Source: Chitinophagaceae bacterium PMP191F
GTDB taxonomy: Bacteria; Bacteroidota; Bacteroidia; Chitinophagales; Chitinophagaceae
DNA length: 64,000 nt
Direction: 5' to 3'
Assembly: GCA_001302245.1 (NCBI GenBank)
Contig: LGYU01000013.1
Span: 124,001 to 188,000, forward strand
Shown here: positions 1-8,938 of the stretch, piece by piece
Layout of the letters: the number at the start of each line of letters is the position of its first letter
Position numbering within the stretch: position 1 is the stretch's first letter
The notes under the pieces: generated by a model
Databases searched by the model: none
What the model was told of the DNA's origin: nothing
Seen by the model: the letters and a program-made list of their open reading frames with translations, nothing else
Made by a program: the position numbers and the translations under genes

Positions 1-152
1 ACGGCAGGAGTGGAAACACTGGCGGTCAGCGTCCAACTGCCCAGTATTTTCTCATAAGTGGTTTTTGAATTATCACTGCTTTTTTTACAGGCCATGGCAA
101 AAAATAAAATAGCCGGCAATACCAAACGGTTCAGGGTGTAGAAATTCTTCAT
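1..152 (-). CDS. Lipoprotein, N-terminal fragment (runs off the window)
   Basis: The complement reads from an ATG at 152 into a hydrophobic leader followed by Phe-Ala-Met-Ala-Cys, a lipobox with the lipidated Cys at about residue 21, then KKSSDNSK and a sequence containing LGSWTLTAS. The frame stays open to the window edge, giving 50 codons. This is the start of an exported lipoprotein, probably placed in the outer membrane. The LGSWTL segment resembles the opening of small lipocalin-like lipoproteins common in Bacteroidota, but too little is present to assign a family. Confidence 0.7.
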   Translation of the reverse strand, partial: MKNFYTLNRLVLPAILFFAMACKKSSDNSKTTYEKILGSWTLTASVSTPA

Positions 153-324
153 AATATATAATAACTGGTTTATGTTGTTCTGGGCCTCAGCTTTGCAACG
201 GACAAATTGGAATTGTGAAGTATGAAATCTTTCCTGGGAAATTGGTGTTGTAAAAGTGAAGTATCTGCAGCAATGAATATGTCCCCCGCCGGGGGACAAA
301 GAAGAAAATTCAGAAGACAAGGTT

Positions 325-1185
325 TTACAGCAATCCCTCTTTTTTCAGGAATTGTGCAGCCTCAATAGTATTGGGAAGTTCTTTTTCTGTTTTGTGGAAA
401 AAGTCGCGGGCCTTGGTCAGAAAACGTTTGTAGTAAGTGTCGATAGTGTGCACAGAACAATTAAACTCCTGAGCCATCTGTGCTTGTGTTATGCCAGGCT
501 TATATACCAGCATACGCGCAATCTGCAATTCTTTCACCGAAAAGATCTTCATTTCCAGGAAATATTCCAGTGATTGCAGCATGATCTCCTGTTGCTTTTT
601 CAACTCCAGGTCTCCAAAAGCATTGAACATCCTGGGTGCTGAAGCCTCACCGTTGTAATTGCCAATGATAGTAAACTCATCCATATAGGCCAGCAAACGG
701 TTCTTTTTATCATACTGGAAAATAGAAGATGTTTTTTTCACCAGCAGGTAATGACCATTGCGGTGTTTTACTCCGATGTTGGAAGAAAAACGCTGCACCA
801 TGAACTGCAGCTCGTATTTGCCACTGCATAGCAACTGGTACATTTGCTGTACCAGCAGTAGTAATGGTTTTTTACTGCCGGGATGTACAATCTGATCCCA
901 GTATTGCTTCAGCGTAAATTCTTTTTCAGAATATCCCAGCCATTTCTGTATGCCATGCGCATGATACATTTCAAAATCCAGCATATTCACCACAAAGAAA
1001 AAACGTTCGCCGCCTAGTGTCTGTTTCAGTAAGGAAATTTCTTTCTGTTGTGCTTCTTCTGTAACAACAGGCTGAATGAGATTATGGTCTTCTTCAAAAA
1101 GCCGCAGCATGTTTTCCTGCAGCTTATCAAAATCAATGGAAAAATCCTTGGGGGATATAGTAGGGTTTAATGGTCTATTTAACAT
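325..1185 (-). CDS. PAS-like / LuxR-type helix-turn-helix transcriptional regulator
   Basis: A 286-residue protein. The C-terminal ~65 residues (FSVKELQIARMLVYKPGITQ onward, then a recognition helix with CSVHTIDTYYKR) look like a LuxR/GerE DNA-binding domain. The middle (roughly residues 55-190) has the alternating strand pattern of a PAS-like sensor, with a WLGYSEKEF segment typical of PAS folds. No transmembrane segment is seen, so it is probably a cytoplasmic ligand-sensing activator. The frame is open upstream to 1326, but the extra 47 residues are Lys/Ile/Phe-rich and unlike the rest, so I chose the ATG at 1185. It is monocistronic. The sequence does not show what it senses or controls. 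Confidence 0.75.
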   Translation of the reverse strand: MLNRPLNPTISPKDFSIDFDKLQENMLRLFEEDHNLIQPVVTEEAQQKEISLLKQTLGGERFFFVVNMLDFEMYHAHGIQKWLGYSEKEFTLKQYWDQIVHPGSKKPLLLLVQQMYQLLCSGKYELQFMVQRFSSNIGVKHRNGHYLLVKKTSSIFQYDKKNRLLAYMDEFTIIGNYNGEASAPRMFNAFGDLELKKQQEIMLQSLEYFLEMKIFSVKELQIARMLVYKPGITQAQMAQEFNCSVHTIDTYYKRFLTKARDFFHKTEKELPNTIEAAQFLKKEGLL

Positions 1186-1627
1186 ACAATCAATTAGTTG
1201 TACCTGTTTAAAGATACCAAAAAAAGAGGTGAACGGAAATGGTGTTTTCACCTTTTTGAATATATGTTTTATATATGTTAAAACTATTGATAACCATATT
1301 TTTATGATGGTTTCTGGTTTGTGCATTCAGGTAGACTGTTGTTGATATCTTACTTCTTCGGCGGGCTATTTTGGTATTATTCTTGCGACATATAAGGCCA
1401 TGAAAATGTGCGACTGATACAGATTGTTAAAAAGATCCTGCTGCACAATAAAGCTGGTAGTAATGTTGTTTTCCTGCTACAGGCATATAGGTTGCAAACA
1501 TTTCTTCGTTTGTTGATCATTGTTGTATGCTGATTTCTGTTTCTCATTTTCTACCAAACCCCCATAGCCCATACTGTTCATCAACTGTTAGTACTGATAT
1601 GAGGATAATTGTACGTAAAACTTTCTG
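1186..1627. other. Divergent intergenic region, no gene
   Basis: This AT-rich spacer lies between the divergent regulator (leftward) and the coiled-coil gene (rightward). It must hold both promoters. On the minus strand a TATCTTTA near 1213-1220 resembles the Bacteroidota -7 box for the regulator. No convincing small gene or RNA was found. Confidence 0.4.
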
Positions 1628-3076
1628 ATGATGTTGATATGGATCGTTTCCCTGTACGAATTCAGGCAATTTCTGCGTATTGTCTGGTGGATAGCTATTC
1701 CGGTTACTGTGATTGCTGTGATCATTACGGTGATCATGCATTACCGGCGTAAAAAGAATAATACACCTGTTCCAGAAATGGCGATGCCGGAAAGCGGGCT
1801 ATTGCCATCACCTGCAGGTGATACAGGTCCTTTGCCCGATTGGCTGGCAAGTTCCAATCCTGATAACTCTTCGTTGTTAAAGAAATATGAGCGTGAGGTA
1901 AGACGCTATAGGGAAGATTACGCCCGGCTGGAGCAGGATTTTAATGAACTGGAAGGCAAGTACAGTGATCTGCTCAACAAGGCATATCGTTCAGAAAAAC
2001 AAGGTGATGACAAACTGGTAAAATTATTGCAAAGCCAGGTACAGGAGTATCGCCAGAAAATTGATCAGTTGCAACAGCAGAAAATGGTAGCGCTGGCAGG
2101 TACTGATGGCGGTGAAGAAATAACAGTGCTACAGTCTACCATTGAAAATATGCAAAACGTCCTGCATTTACAGGAAACGCAACAGGCCGAAGCGGTACAG
2201 GAGATCAGCAGACTGGAAAGCCTGTTGAAAAATATGGAACGTGCTGTTGATACGGCCCGGGATGAAAACAAACAACTGAACGTTAATTTCACCCGCCAGG
2301 TAGAAGAACTGGGGCGGCAGCACCAGGCTGAAAAAGATAGCTTGAACGGGCAGTTGAAGCAGGCACACCAGGCCTTTGAACAGGTACTTACCGGTCAGCA
2401 GGTTGATTACAATCCGAGAATACAGGAATTACAACTTTTACTGCAGCAGGTAACAGATGAAAAAACAGCATTACAGCAGCAGTTAGCCGAACAGTCCTTT
2501 CTGCAGGACATGATGCAGGAGAATAAACTACAGGTCAGCTTTCTGCAAAATCAACTGGAACAACGGATAAAAAGTTATCACCAGTTGGAACTGAAAGCCG
2601 GAGAAGCGACCATGCAGCTAGGTGAATTGCAGACAACAATCAGTAAGCTGGAACAGGAAACACAAAACCTGCGAGAAACATTGCAACAGAAACAACAACA
2701 GCTTGCAGAAACGCAACAGGCACTGGAGTACAGCAGCCAGGAAATACAACAACAACATGTTTTGATGAATACCAGTGTGGAACAGGTTACTACATTGAAA
2801 AAAGAATTGCAAAACCTGCAACAGCAACAACAGGCTTTACAGGCTGAAACAGATAACGGGCAGACTGCCATTCAGCAACTACAGGAAACATTGACGCAGG
2901 AGCAACAACGTTCACGCCAGATGGAAGATAAACTGGCTATCAACACCCGTTTACTGGAACGTATTTACCAGGAACTGGCTGCATCGTTTGATGCTGCTTC
3001 TGCCGAGGGCAGGGAATTGCAGGCTTCTGTACAACAGGAGAGGAGTGTTCATGAACATATTATTGCCATTGCATAA
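1628..3076 (+). CDS. Membrane-anchored Gln-rich coiled-coil protein
   Basis: A 482-residue protein of unknown function. A single membrane segment lies at about residues 16-38 (FLRIVWWIAIPVTVIAVIIT), followed by the basic stop-transfer HYRRKKN. From about residue 75 to 470 it is almost entirely heptad-rich and very high in Gln, Glu and Leu, which predicts one long coiled coil on the cytoplasmic side. There is no catalytic motif. The architecture resembles structural or scaffolding proteins, or SMC-like tethers, but coiled-coil similarity is not evidence of homology. The start ATG is followed directly by a second ATG; either could be used. Confidence 0.65.
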   Translation: MMLIWIVSLYEFRQFLRIVWWIAIPVTVIAVIITVIMHYRRKKNNTPVPEMAMPESGLLPSPAGDTGPLPDWLASSNPDNSSLLKKYEREVRRYREDYARLEQDFNELEGKYSDLLNKAYRSEKQGDDKLVKLLQSQVQEYRQKIDQLQQQKMVALAGTDGGEEITVLQSTIENMQNVLHLQETQQAEAVQEISRLESLLKNMERAVDTARDENKQLNVNFTRQVEELGRQHQAEKDSLNGQLKQAHQAFEQVLTGQQVDYNPRIQELQLLLQQVTDEKTALQQQLAEQSFLQDMMQENKLQVSFLQNQLEQRIKSYHQLELKAGEATMQLGELQTTISKLEQETQNLRETLQQKQQQLAETQQALEYSSQEIQQQHVLMNTSVEQVTTLKKELQNLQQQQQALQAETDNGQTAIQQLQETLTQEQQRSRQMEDKLAINTRLLERIYQELAASFDAASAEGRELQASVQQERSVHEHIIAIA

Positions 3077-3225
3077 GAAAAATAAGGCCTATTTGTATTG
3101 GTGGGGATGGAAGGTGATACAAATCTTACATCCCTTTTTATTACCTGGAAAAGAACGAACAATAAACCTTTGAAATTATTTGTGTAATCATCAGCATAAT
3201 TGCATCTTATTGCAAACCCCTCTTT

Positions 3226-4266
3226 ATGCCAAAGCTGATTTTTTTAATTGCTTTTTTATGTAGCAGTATTGCACTCGTTGCCCAGCAAGATGTAAAACAA
3301 TTGATCGAAGAAGGAGTTGCATTGCATGATAAACAGGATTTTGAAGGTGCTATAAAGAAATACGATGAGGTGTTGGCTATTGACAAAAACAATTATCTGG
3401 CACAGTATGAAAAGTCGCTTACGCTGATGTATATGAAACGGTACGACGAATGTATTGCGTTGTGCAAGTGGTTGCTGGAAAAAGATCCAAAAAATGAACT
3501 CACCCCGTCGATATATGTAAGTTATGGCAGCGTAACAGATGATAAAGGAGATGCCAAAGGCGCAGTTAAGATCTTTGATAAAGGCATTAAACAGTTTCCC
3601 AACAACTATTTACTTTATTACAACAAAGGACTTACACTTAACAGTATGGGTGAAACGGAAGCAGCCCTGGAAACACTGCAGAAAGGTGTACAATGCAAAC
3701 CACTGCATGCATCTGCGCACAATGCCATGGCTGCAATAGCCTTGCAGCAGAACAAGATCAAAGCGCTGCTGCCCACTATTGTTTTCCTGGCTATTGAGCC
3801 GGAAGGAAGCCGCGCAGCAGCGAACCTGAAAAGAATGGATGCCATTTTGAATAGCAATGTGCAGAAAAAGGATGATAAAAATGTGGTGATCAGCCTGTCG
3901 CCGGCAGTGCTGGACAATAAAAACAAAAAGAATGAGGTATACCATTCGGTGGAACTGATGATGAGTTTGACCAGTGCAATGGACTATAATGAAAAACACA
4001 AAAATGAAACACCTGCTGCCCGTTTGAACCGCAAACTGGACATGGTGATTGCCAGCCTGGTCAGGGCAGATAAGGAAAAAGACTTCTTTGTTGCATTTTA
4101 TGGTCCATTTTTATCAGAAATGAAAAGCAAAGGCCTGCTGGAAACCTATTGCCACCTGGCATATGCTTCTGCTGCTGATGAAACCAACCACCAGTGGCTG
4201 AAAGAGCATACTCCTGATGTGGATATGTTTTACCAGTGGCTGAGAATATACCAATGGCCGCAATAG
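3226..4266 (+). CDS. Secreted tetratricopeptide-repeat protein
   Basis: A 346-residue protein. The N-terminus (MPKLIFLIAFLCSSIALVAQ) is a Sec signal peptide with likely cleavage after Ala-Gln. Residues ~25-200 contain four or five TPR units; GAIKKYDEVLAIDKNNYLAQ, GAVKIFDKGIKQFPNNYLLY and AALETLQKGVQCKPLHASAH show the W/Y-G-Y-A-P spacing. The C-terminal ~140 residues are helical and not recognised. TPRs mediate protein-protein contacts, so this is likely a periplasmic adaptor. It ends 65 nt upstream of thyA, but thyA has its own -7-like box, so co-transcription is not required. Confidence 0.75.
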   Translation: MPKLIFLIAFLCSSIALVAQQDVKQLIEEGVALHDKQDFEGAIKKYDEVLAIDKNNYLAQYEKSLTLMYMKRYDECIALCKWLLEKDPKNELTPSIYVSYGSVTDDKGDAKGAVKIFDKGIKQFPNNYLLYYNKGLTLNSMGETEAALETLQKGVQCKPLHASAHNAMAAIALQQNKIKALLPTIVFLAIEPEGSRAAANLKRMDAILNSNVQKKDDKNVVISLSPAVLDNKNKKNEVYHSVELMMSLTSAMDYNEKHKNETPAARLNRKLDMVIASLVRADKEKDFFVAFYGPFLSEMKSKGLLETYCHLAYASAADETNHQWLKEHTPDVDMFYQWLRIYQWPQ

Positions 4267-4319
4267 GCCCGGGAATCCACAGGTTCCCCACATGGCAACA
4301 GCCGGTAACCGGTTTTCCG

Positions 4320-4327
4320 TAACTTGC
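4320..4327 (+). promoter_or_regulatory. -7-like promoter box of thyA
   Basis: TAACTTGC matches the Bacteroidota -7 consensus TAnnTTTG at most positions and ends only 4 nt before the thyA ATG. A transcript from it would be leaderless or nearly so. Confidence 0.45.
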
Positions 4328-4331
4328 GGCC

Positions 4332-5126
4332 ATGCAACAATACCTGGATTTACTGCAGCATATTCTGGATAATGGTGTGCAAAAGCACGATCGTACCGGC
4401 ACCGGTACCATCAGTTGCTTTGGATACCAGATGCGTTTTGACCTGCAAAAAGGTTTTCCATTGGTAACCACCAAAAAAGTGCATTTGAAAAGTATTATCT
4501 ACGAATTGCTCTGGTTTCTGAAAGGAGAAACCAATATTGCCTATTTGAAAGAGCATGGCGTAAGTATATGGGACGAATGGGCGGATAAAGATGGCGAATT
4601 GGGACCAGTATACGGCAAACAATGGCGTAGCTGGAAAGGTGCTGATGGACAGCTTATTGACCAGGTGACGGATCTGATCAAACAGATAAAATCCAATCCT
4701 GATAGTCGCAGGTTGATCATCAGTGCGTGGAATGTGGCCGATCTGCCTGAAATGGCATTGATGCCCTGTCATACCATGTTCCAGTTTTACGTGGCACAGG
4801 GCAGGTTATCCTGCCAGTTGTACCAGCGTAGTGCGGATGTATTTCTGGGAGTTCCTTTCAATATTGCTTCTTACGCGTTGCTCACACTGATGATAGCACA
4901 GGTGTGCGATCTGCAGCCCGGCGAATTTATCCATAGTTTTGGCGACGTACATATCTACAACAACCACCTGGAGCAGGTGAAACTGCAATTGAGCAGAACA
5001 CCTTACCCCGCTCCGGTCATGAAACTCAATCCAGCCATCAAAGACATTTTTGCTTTTACGTACAACGATTTCACATTGGAAAATTACCAAAGCCATCCGG
5101 GTATTAAAGCTCCTGTAGCGGTTTAG
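4332..5126 (+). CDS. thyA: Thymidylate synthase
   Basis: This enzyme converts dUMP and 5,10-methylene-tetrahydrofolate to dTMP and dihydrofolate. The length is 264 residues, equal to the E. coli enzyme. The nucleophile is Cys146 within [12 protein letters not shown]. The dUMP-phosphate site [11 protein letters not shown] (residues ~124-134), [18 protein letters not shown] and the C-terminal [10 protein letters not shown] are all present. The start is fixed by homology ([12 protein letters not shown]). It lies upstream of folA, which recycles the dihydrofolate made here, but a 434-nt region with a pseudogene now separates them. Confidence 0.98.
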   Translation: MQQYLDLLQHILDNGVQKHDRTGTGTISCFGYQMRFDLQKGFPLVTTKKVHLKSIIYELLWFLKGETNIAYLKEHGVSIWDEWADKDGELGPVYGKQWRSWKGADGQLIDQVTDLIKQIKSNPDSRRLIISAWNVADLPEMALMPCHTMFQFYVAQGRLSCQLYQRSADVFLGVPFNIASYALLTLMIAQVCDLQPGEFIHSFGDVHIYNNHLEQVKLQLSRTPYPAPVMKLNPAIKDIFAFTYNDFTLENYQSHPGIKAPVAV

Positions 5127-5132
5127 GCGGAT

Positions 5133-5235
5133 AAGGCGAATGAGAAATTGGGAATTTGGAATGGGGGAAATAGTTAAGCACTTTTAAAGAATGTCGCATA
5201 TTGAATGTTGAATTTTTGATTTTAAATACATCAAT
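5133..5235. repeat. Degenerate AATGTTGAAT-type intergenic repeat, left copy
   Basis: Low-complexity text built from variants of gaatttggaat, tattgaatgttgaat and ttttgattttaaat. A related block occurs at 6068-6172 after folA, partly in complementary form (cgacattcattattcaat). The two blocks bracket the four-helix-bundle pseudogene and folA. Confidence 0.5.
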
Positions 5236-5518
5236 ATGGGACAAGACGATATTAAATATGATTTGGACGATCAGTTGGTGGCATTCGCCTGTGTTATTTT
5301 AGATGTATGCACCCTGTTGCCAGGTAGTCGGGCTGGAAATAACCTGGAATACCAATTATCAACAAGCGGCACGGCTTCTGCATTGATCTATGGGTGAAGT
5401 GCAATCAGCAGAATCACGGGCTGATTTTCTGCACAAGATGGGTCTGGTACTAAAAGAATTAATAAGTTATGCTATAGGTTACCGATGCGCATTTGGCAAG
5501 ATGCATTATTGGAAGTAA
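5236..5518 (+). pseudogene. Frameshifted four-helix-bundle (23S rRNA IVS / S23-type) protein
   Basis: Frame 1 from the ATG at 5236 encodes MGQDDIKYDLDDQLVAFACV, then a leucine-rich helix and NNLEYQLSTSGTASALIYG, ending at a TGA at 5395. Shifting one base (GGT at 5393) restores GEVQSAESRADFLHKMGLVL and KEL, ending at a TAA at 5516. Together these match the four-helix-bundle family: DQL..FA.VI, G..L..QL..SG.S....YGEA..AESR.DF.HK....LKE. One inserted base in a GGG run accounts for the break. The C-terminal 15 residues after KEL do not look like the family and may be further decayed. Such genes occur inside rRNA intervening sequences and scattered in Bacteroidota intergenic regions; their role is unclear. 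It could only be functional through programmed frameshifting, which I consider unlikely. Confidence 0.8.
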
Positions 5519-5560
5519 GTTGTGTACCAAGAATACTTCATTATTTATTATTTGACATTC

Positions 5561-6067
5561 ATGATTATAAGTATTATAGTAGCTGCTTCGGAAAACAACG
5601 TGATCGGTAAGGACAACCAATTGTTGTGGAAATTGCCCAATGATATGAAGTTTTTCAAAAATACTACCTGGGGAATGCCAGTGGTGATGGGAAGAAAAAC
5701 CTTTGAATCGCTGGATTGTGATTTTCTTGCCGGACGTTTCAATGTAGTGATCACCCGGCATCCCGGAGAGATCAAAGAAAACCTGCCACATCTGCAGTTG
5801 GCCTCCTCACTGACAGAGGCTATTGAAAAAGCAAAGACCACAGAGTGTAAGGAAATATTCATCATCGGTGGCGGACAGATTTATGCTGAAGCCATGTCTA
5901 TAACAGACAAGATCTACATGACGCGTGTACATACCATGATAGACGGCGATACCAGTTTTCCCGTGATCGATGAAAAAATATGGCAGCGTACATCGGTACA
6001 GGATTTCGCCGCCGATGATAAACATGCGTATGCGTATAGCTTTGAGGTTTGGCAGCGCAGGAAATAA
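5561..6067 (+). CDS. folA: Dihydrofolate reductase
   Basis: Reduces dihydrofolate to tetrahydrofolate with NADPH, closing the cycle opened by ThyA. It has 168 residues, typical for bacterial DHFR. Visible motifs: IIVAASENNVIGKDNQLLW (Met20-loop region), LPNDMKFFK with the acidic Asp28, MGRKTFESL, and IIGGGQIYAEA for the NADPH diphosphate. The frame is open 13 codons upstream, but the ATG at 5561 aligns with the family start; the word TTTGACATTC just before it belongs to the repeat-like text of this region. Confidence 0.97.
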   Translation: MIISIIVAASENNVIGKDNQLLWKLPNDMKFFKNTTWGMPVVMGRKTFESLDCDFLAGRFNVVITRHPGEIKENLPHLQLASSLTEAIEKAKTTECKEIFIIGGGQIYAEAMSITDKIYMTRVHTMIDGDTSFPVIDEKIWQRTSVQDFAADDKHAYAYSFEVWQRRK

Positions 6068-6172
6068 ATGCTGAACTCCGAATGTCCAATGCTCAATGTT
6101 GAATGCAGTTGCTGTAATTACTTTTATTGATCATTCGATTTTCGACATTCATTATTCAATATTTTTATATTC
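6068..6172. repeat. Degenerate AATGTTGAAT-type intergenic repeat, right copy
   Basis: Contains ccgaatgtccaatgctcaat, gttgaatgc, and then the complementary forms cgattttcgacattcatta and ttcaatattt. It pairs imperfectly with itself, forming a possible hairpin between folA and the methyltransferase gene. Confidence 0.5.
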
Positions 6173-6970
6173 ATGTTCTCTCACTGGCAATTAGCCCGTC
6201 AATACCTGCAATATTATTACAGTGCTGCCAATGGCAAAGGTCATGGAGTGCATTCTCCCTTTGTTTACAATTTTATCAGGCAGGTGTTGAATGATAACAG
6301 GCAGTTCTATGCTTACTATTACATTGAGCAACTCCGCACACAACTGTTACAGAACGAAACAGTGCTGGAAGTGGAAGATATGGGGGCCGGATCTGTTGTC
6401 AGTAAAACCCGGCAGCGATCTGTTGCCAGTATAGCACAACATGCGGCCAAACCCAAAAAATGGGCACAGTTACTATTCCGTATTGTACATTATTATCAGC
6501 CGCAGCATATTCTTGAACTAGGTTCTTCGCTGGGTGTTTCTACAGCTTATATGAGTCTTGCCAATCCGCATGCGCGGCTCATAACAGGTGAGGGGAGTAA
6601 AGAGATTGCCATGCAGGCAAGAAAGAATTTTGGTTCCCTCTTCCTGGAAAATATAGAACTGGTGGAAGGTAATTTTGATGATACCTTACCGGAAATGATC
6701 CGGCGACTTACTACTGTAGACCTGGCGTTTATAGATGGTAACCATCGTTACGAACCAACCATGCGATATTTTGAACTGTTATTGCCCGCTATGAGCGCTG
6801 CCTCTGTCATGATCTTTGATGATATACACTGGAGTGAAGAGATGCAGCGGGCATGGACTGACATTCAGCAACACCCTGCAGTGATGCTAACCGTAGATCT
6901 ATTCTTTTTCGGTCTTGTATTTTTCCGCGAAGACTTTAAGATAAAACAGCATTTCCTGGTGCGGTATTGA
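6173..6970 (+). CDS. SAM-dependent methyltransferase (O-methyltransferase / Methyltransf_24 type)
   Basis: A 265-residue class I methyltransferase. The SAM-binding loop is ILELGSSLGVSTAYMS (residues ~113-128), followed by an acidic strand end (ITGEGS) and VDLAFIDGNHRYEPT (~182-196), the last resembling catechol-O-methyltransferase-like enzymes; IFDDIHWSEEM follows at ~214-224. The N-terminal ~100 residues are helical and start with KGHGVHSPFVYNFI, a segment I associate with Bacteroidota members of this family. The substrate cannot be inferred. It is convergent with mntH. Confidence 0.8.
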   Translation: MFSHWQLARQYLQYYYSAANGKGHGVHSPFVYNFIRQVLNDNRQFYAYYYIEQLRTQLLQNETVLEVEDMGAGSVVSKTRQRSVASIAQHAAKPKKWAQLLFRIVHYYQPQHILELGSSLGVSTAYMSLANPHARLITGEGSKEIAMQARKNFGSLFLENIELVEGNFDDTLPEMIRRLTTVDLAFIDGNHRYEPTMRYFELLLPAMSAASVMIFDDIHWSEEMQRAWTDIQQHPAVMLTVDLFFFGLVFFREDFKIKQHFLVRY

Positions 6971-6981
6971 CTGGGAATGTA

Positions 6982-7033
6982 ATGGTTGAATTGTTTGACC
7001 TATAACAATCAAACAATTCAGCAATCAAACCAT
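6982..7033. terminator. Long hairpin between convergent genes
   Basis: GAATTGTTTGA (6988-6998) pairs exactly with TCAAACAATTC (7009-7019) around a 10-nt loop. Outer ATGGTT (6982-6987) pairs with AACCAT (7028-7033) after an internal bulge. It is centred between the stops of the methyltransferase gene and mntH, and there is no long T tract. It probably acts as a bidirectional terminator or 3'-end stabiliser. Confidence 0.55.
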
Positions 7034-7051
7034 CTAAGGCTTCCGCATCTA

Positions 7052-8938
7052 TTATAAATTCACAATCAGCACGGGTATATTCAATTCATGCCGAACAGAA
7101 TTGATGGTTTCACCATACAACCAGTCTTTTACACCACTATGTCCGTGAGCACCGATTACCAGCATATCAGCTTTTTCTTCTTTGATGATACGCACAATCT
7201 CTTTCGACCGGTCATGAAACCCTAGACGGGCCGTGGCTGTAAGTCCTTTTTCATACAGTTGCTGTACATAGAATTGTAAGCGATCTTCATCGGTGCGCGT
7301 TTCAAAATCATCACTGTGCTGTTTCAGCATGCGGGCTGAGGCGCTTTCCACAATATGGATCAGTACGTATGAGGCACCGGGTTTTCCTTGTCCGATGGCG
7401 TGCGCCAGCATGGTTGCATCGTGTTCCCCAAAATCAAGTGCTACTGCAATTTTAGTGAATGCAGGTACCTGTAGTTGTTGTAAGCTGGTAGCATCTGCAT
7501 TGGGATGCATCTGAATGGAAGAAGGTTTTTTCAGTCGCTGGAAGAAAGGAAAAATAATCACGTATCCCAGCAGGAACAAAAAGCCTGCGCTGCCAACCAT
7601 AATGACCGTCTTCCAGAACAGATTGTGCGAATGTGCAAAAAAGTCGTCGGCTTCATTGATCACCATACGGATGTTGAGATAGATCAGCACCACGGCAATG
7701 AGCCATGAAAGGATCTGCACCCATAGCCGGATGCTGAAATTGCCCATGGTCTTTTTATCACTTACAAAATGGATCAGCGGAATAACAGCAAAACCCAGTT
7801 GCATGCTCAGGATCACCTGGCTGAAGATCAGCAGGCTGTCCACTTCGTTCTCACCGAAAGTATAGATCACAATAATGGCGGGAATAATGGCCAGCAAACG
7901 CGTAATAAGCCTGCGAATCCAGGGATTGATACGTAGCCGCAGATAGCCTTCCATCACGATCTGTCCCGCCAGCGTACCGGTAACGGTAGAACTTTGTCCG
8001 GCGGCGATCAGGGCAATGGCAAACAGGGTGGGAGCAATGGTAGAACCGGGAATGCCTTTCAGCAGGCGGTGCGCATCTTTGATCTCAGCCACTTCTGTAC
8101 CCGTTTTAAAAAATGCAGTGGCAGCCAGCACCAGTATCGCTGCATTGACTAGGAAGGCAAGATTGAGTGCAATGGCAGAATCGGCAAAACTCCATTTAAG
8201 AGCCTGTTTAATACCCTGGTCAGAGCGGGTTACTTTACGGGTTTGAACCAGTGCCGAATGCAGGTACAGATTGTGTGGCATTACTGTGGCGCCGATAATA
8301 CTGATACCGATATACAAAGCCTCTTCGTTGGCAAAAGAAGGCACAAAGCCTTTGGCCACTTCACCCAGGTCGGGTGGTACGATCAGCATTTCGATGAGAA
8401 AAGAAAACCCAACTACGGCAACAAGCCCAATGATAAAGGCTTCCATTTTGCGGATGCCAAGACGTTGCAGGAACAACAATAGAAAAGTATCAAGAACGGT
8501 GATGGACACGCCCCAGATGAGGGGTAAACCGGTAAGCAGTTGAATACCGATAGCCATACCCAGTACTTCGGCCAGATCGGTGGCTGCAATAGCAATTTCA
8601 GCCAGTATATACAGCACAAAATTAACCGGTGCAGGATAAGTTTCACGATTGGCTTGTGCCAGGTCACGACCACGTACAATACCCAGTCGTGCGGCAAGAC
8701 TTTGCAGTACCAGTGCCATTAGGTTACTCATCAGCAGCACCCAAATGAGTGAATAACCAAACTTACTGCCGCCGGCAAGATCAGTGGCCCAGTTACCGGG
8801 GTCCATATATCCAACGCTTACCAGGTATGCAGGGCCAAAAAATGCCAGTATGCGTCTCCAGCCAACTGCCTTGCTATTGATATCTACCGATGAATGTACT
8901 TCGCTAAGTGAATTATCGTGATGTGTTCTATTCGTCAT
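7052..8938 (-). CDS. mntH: NRAMP divalent metal transporter with C-terminal universal stress protein domain
   Basis: A 628-residue proton-coupled Mn2+/Fe2+ importer of the inner membrane. Residues ~25-460 form the NRAMP core of about 11 membrane helices, with the TM1 metal-binding motif DPGNWATDLAGG and the TM6 motif VMPHNLYLHS. Residues ~490-628 form a UspA domain starting TKIAVALDF and ending in the nucleotide-binding signature GAHGHSGVKDWLYGE; the final G-S/T of the ATP motif is G-E here. Typical MntH proteins have about 410-450 residues, so the Usp part is a fusion. The start overlaps the end of mntR by 11 nt, so the two are translated from one mRNA and are presumably repressed by MntR under metal sufficiency. 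Confidence 0.93.
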   Translation of the reverse strand: MTNRTHHDNSLSEVHSSVDINSKAVGWRRILAFFGPAYLVSVGYMDPGNWATDLAGGSKFGYSLIWVLLMSNLMALVLQSLAARLGIVRGRDLAQANRETYPAPVNFVLYILAEIAIAATDLAEVLGMAIGIQLLTGLPLIWGVSITVLDTFLLLFLQRLGIRKMEAFIIGLVAVVGFSFLIEMLIVPPDLGEVAKGFVPSFANEEALYIGISIIGATVMPHNLYLHSALVQTRKVTRSDQGIKQALKWSFADSAIALNLAFLVNAAILVLAATAFFKTGTEVAEIKDAHRLLKGIPGSTIAPTLFAIALIAAGQSSTVTGTLAGQIVMEGYLRLRINPWIRRLITRLLAIIPAIIVIYTFGENEVDSLLIFSQVILSMQLGFAVIPLIHFVSDKKTMGNFSIRLWVQILSWLIAVVLIYLNIRMVINEADDFFAHSHNLFWKTVIMVGSAGFLFLLGYVIIFPFFQRLKKPSSIQMHPNADATSLQQLQVPAFTKIAVALDFGEHDATMLAHAIGQGKPGASYVLIHIVESASARMLKQHSDDFETRTDEDRLQFYVQQLYEKGLTATARLGFHDRSKEIVRIIKEEKADMLVIGAHGHSGVKDWLYGETINSVRHELNIPVLIVNL

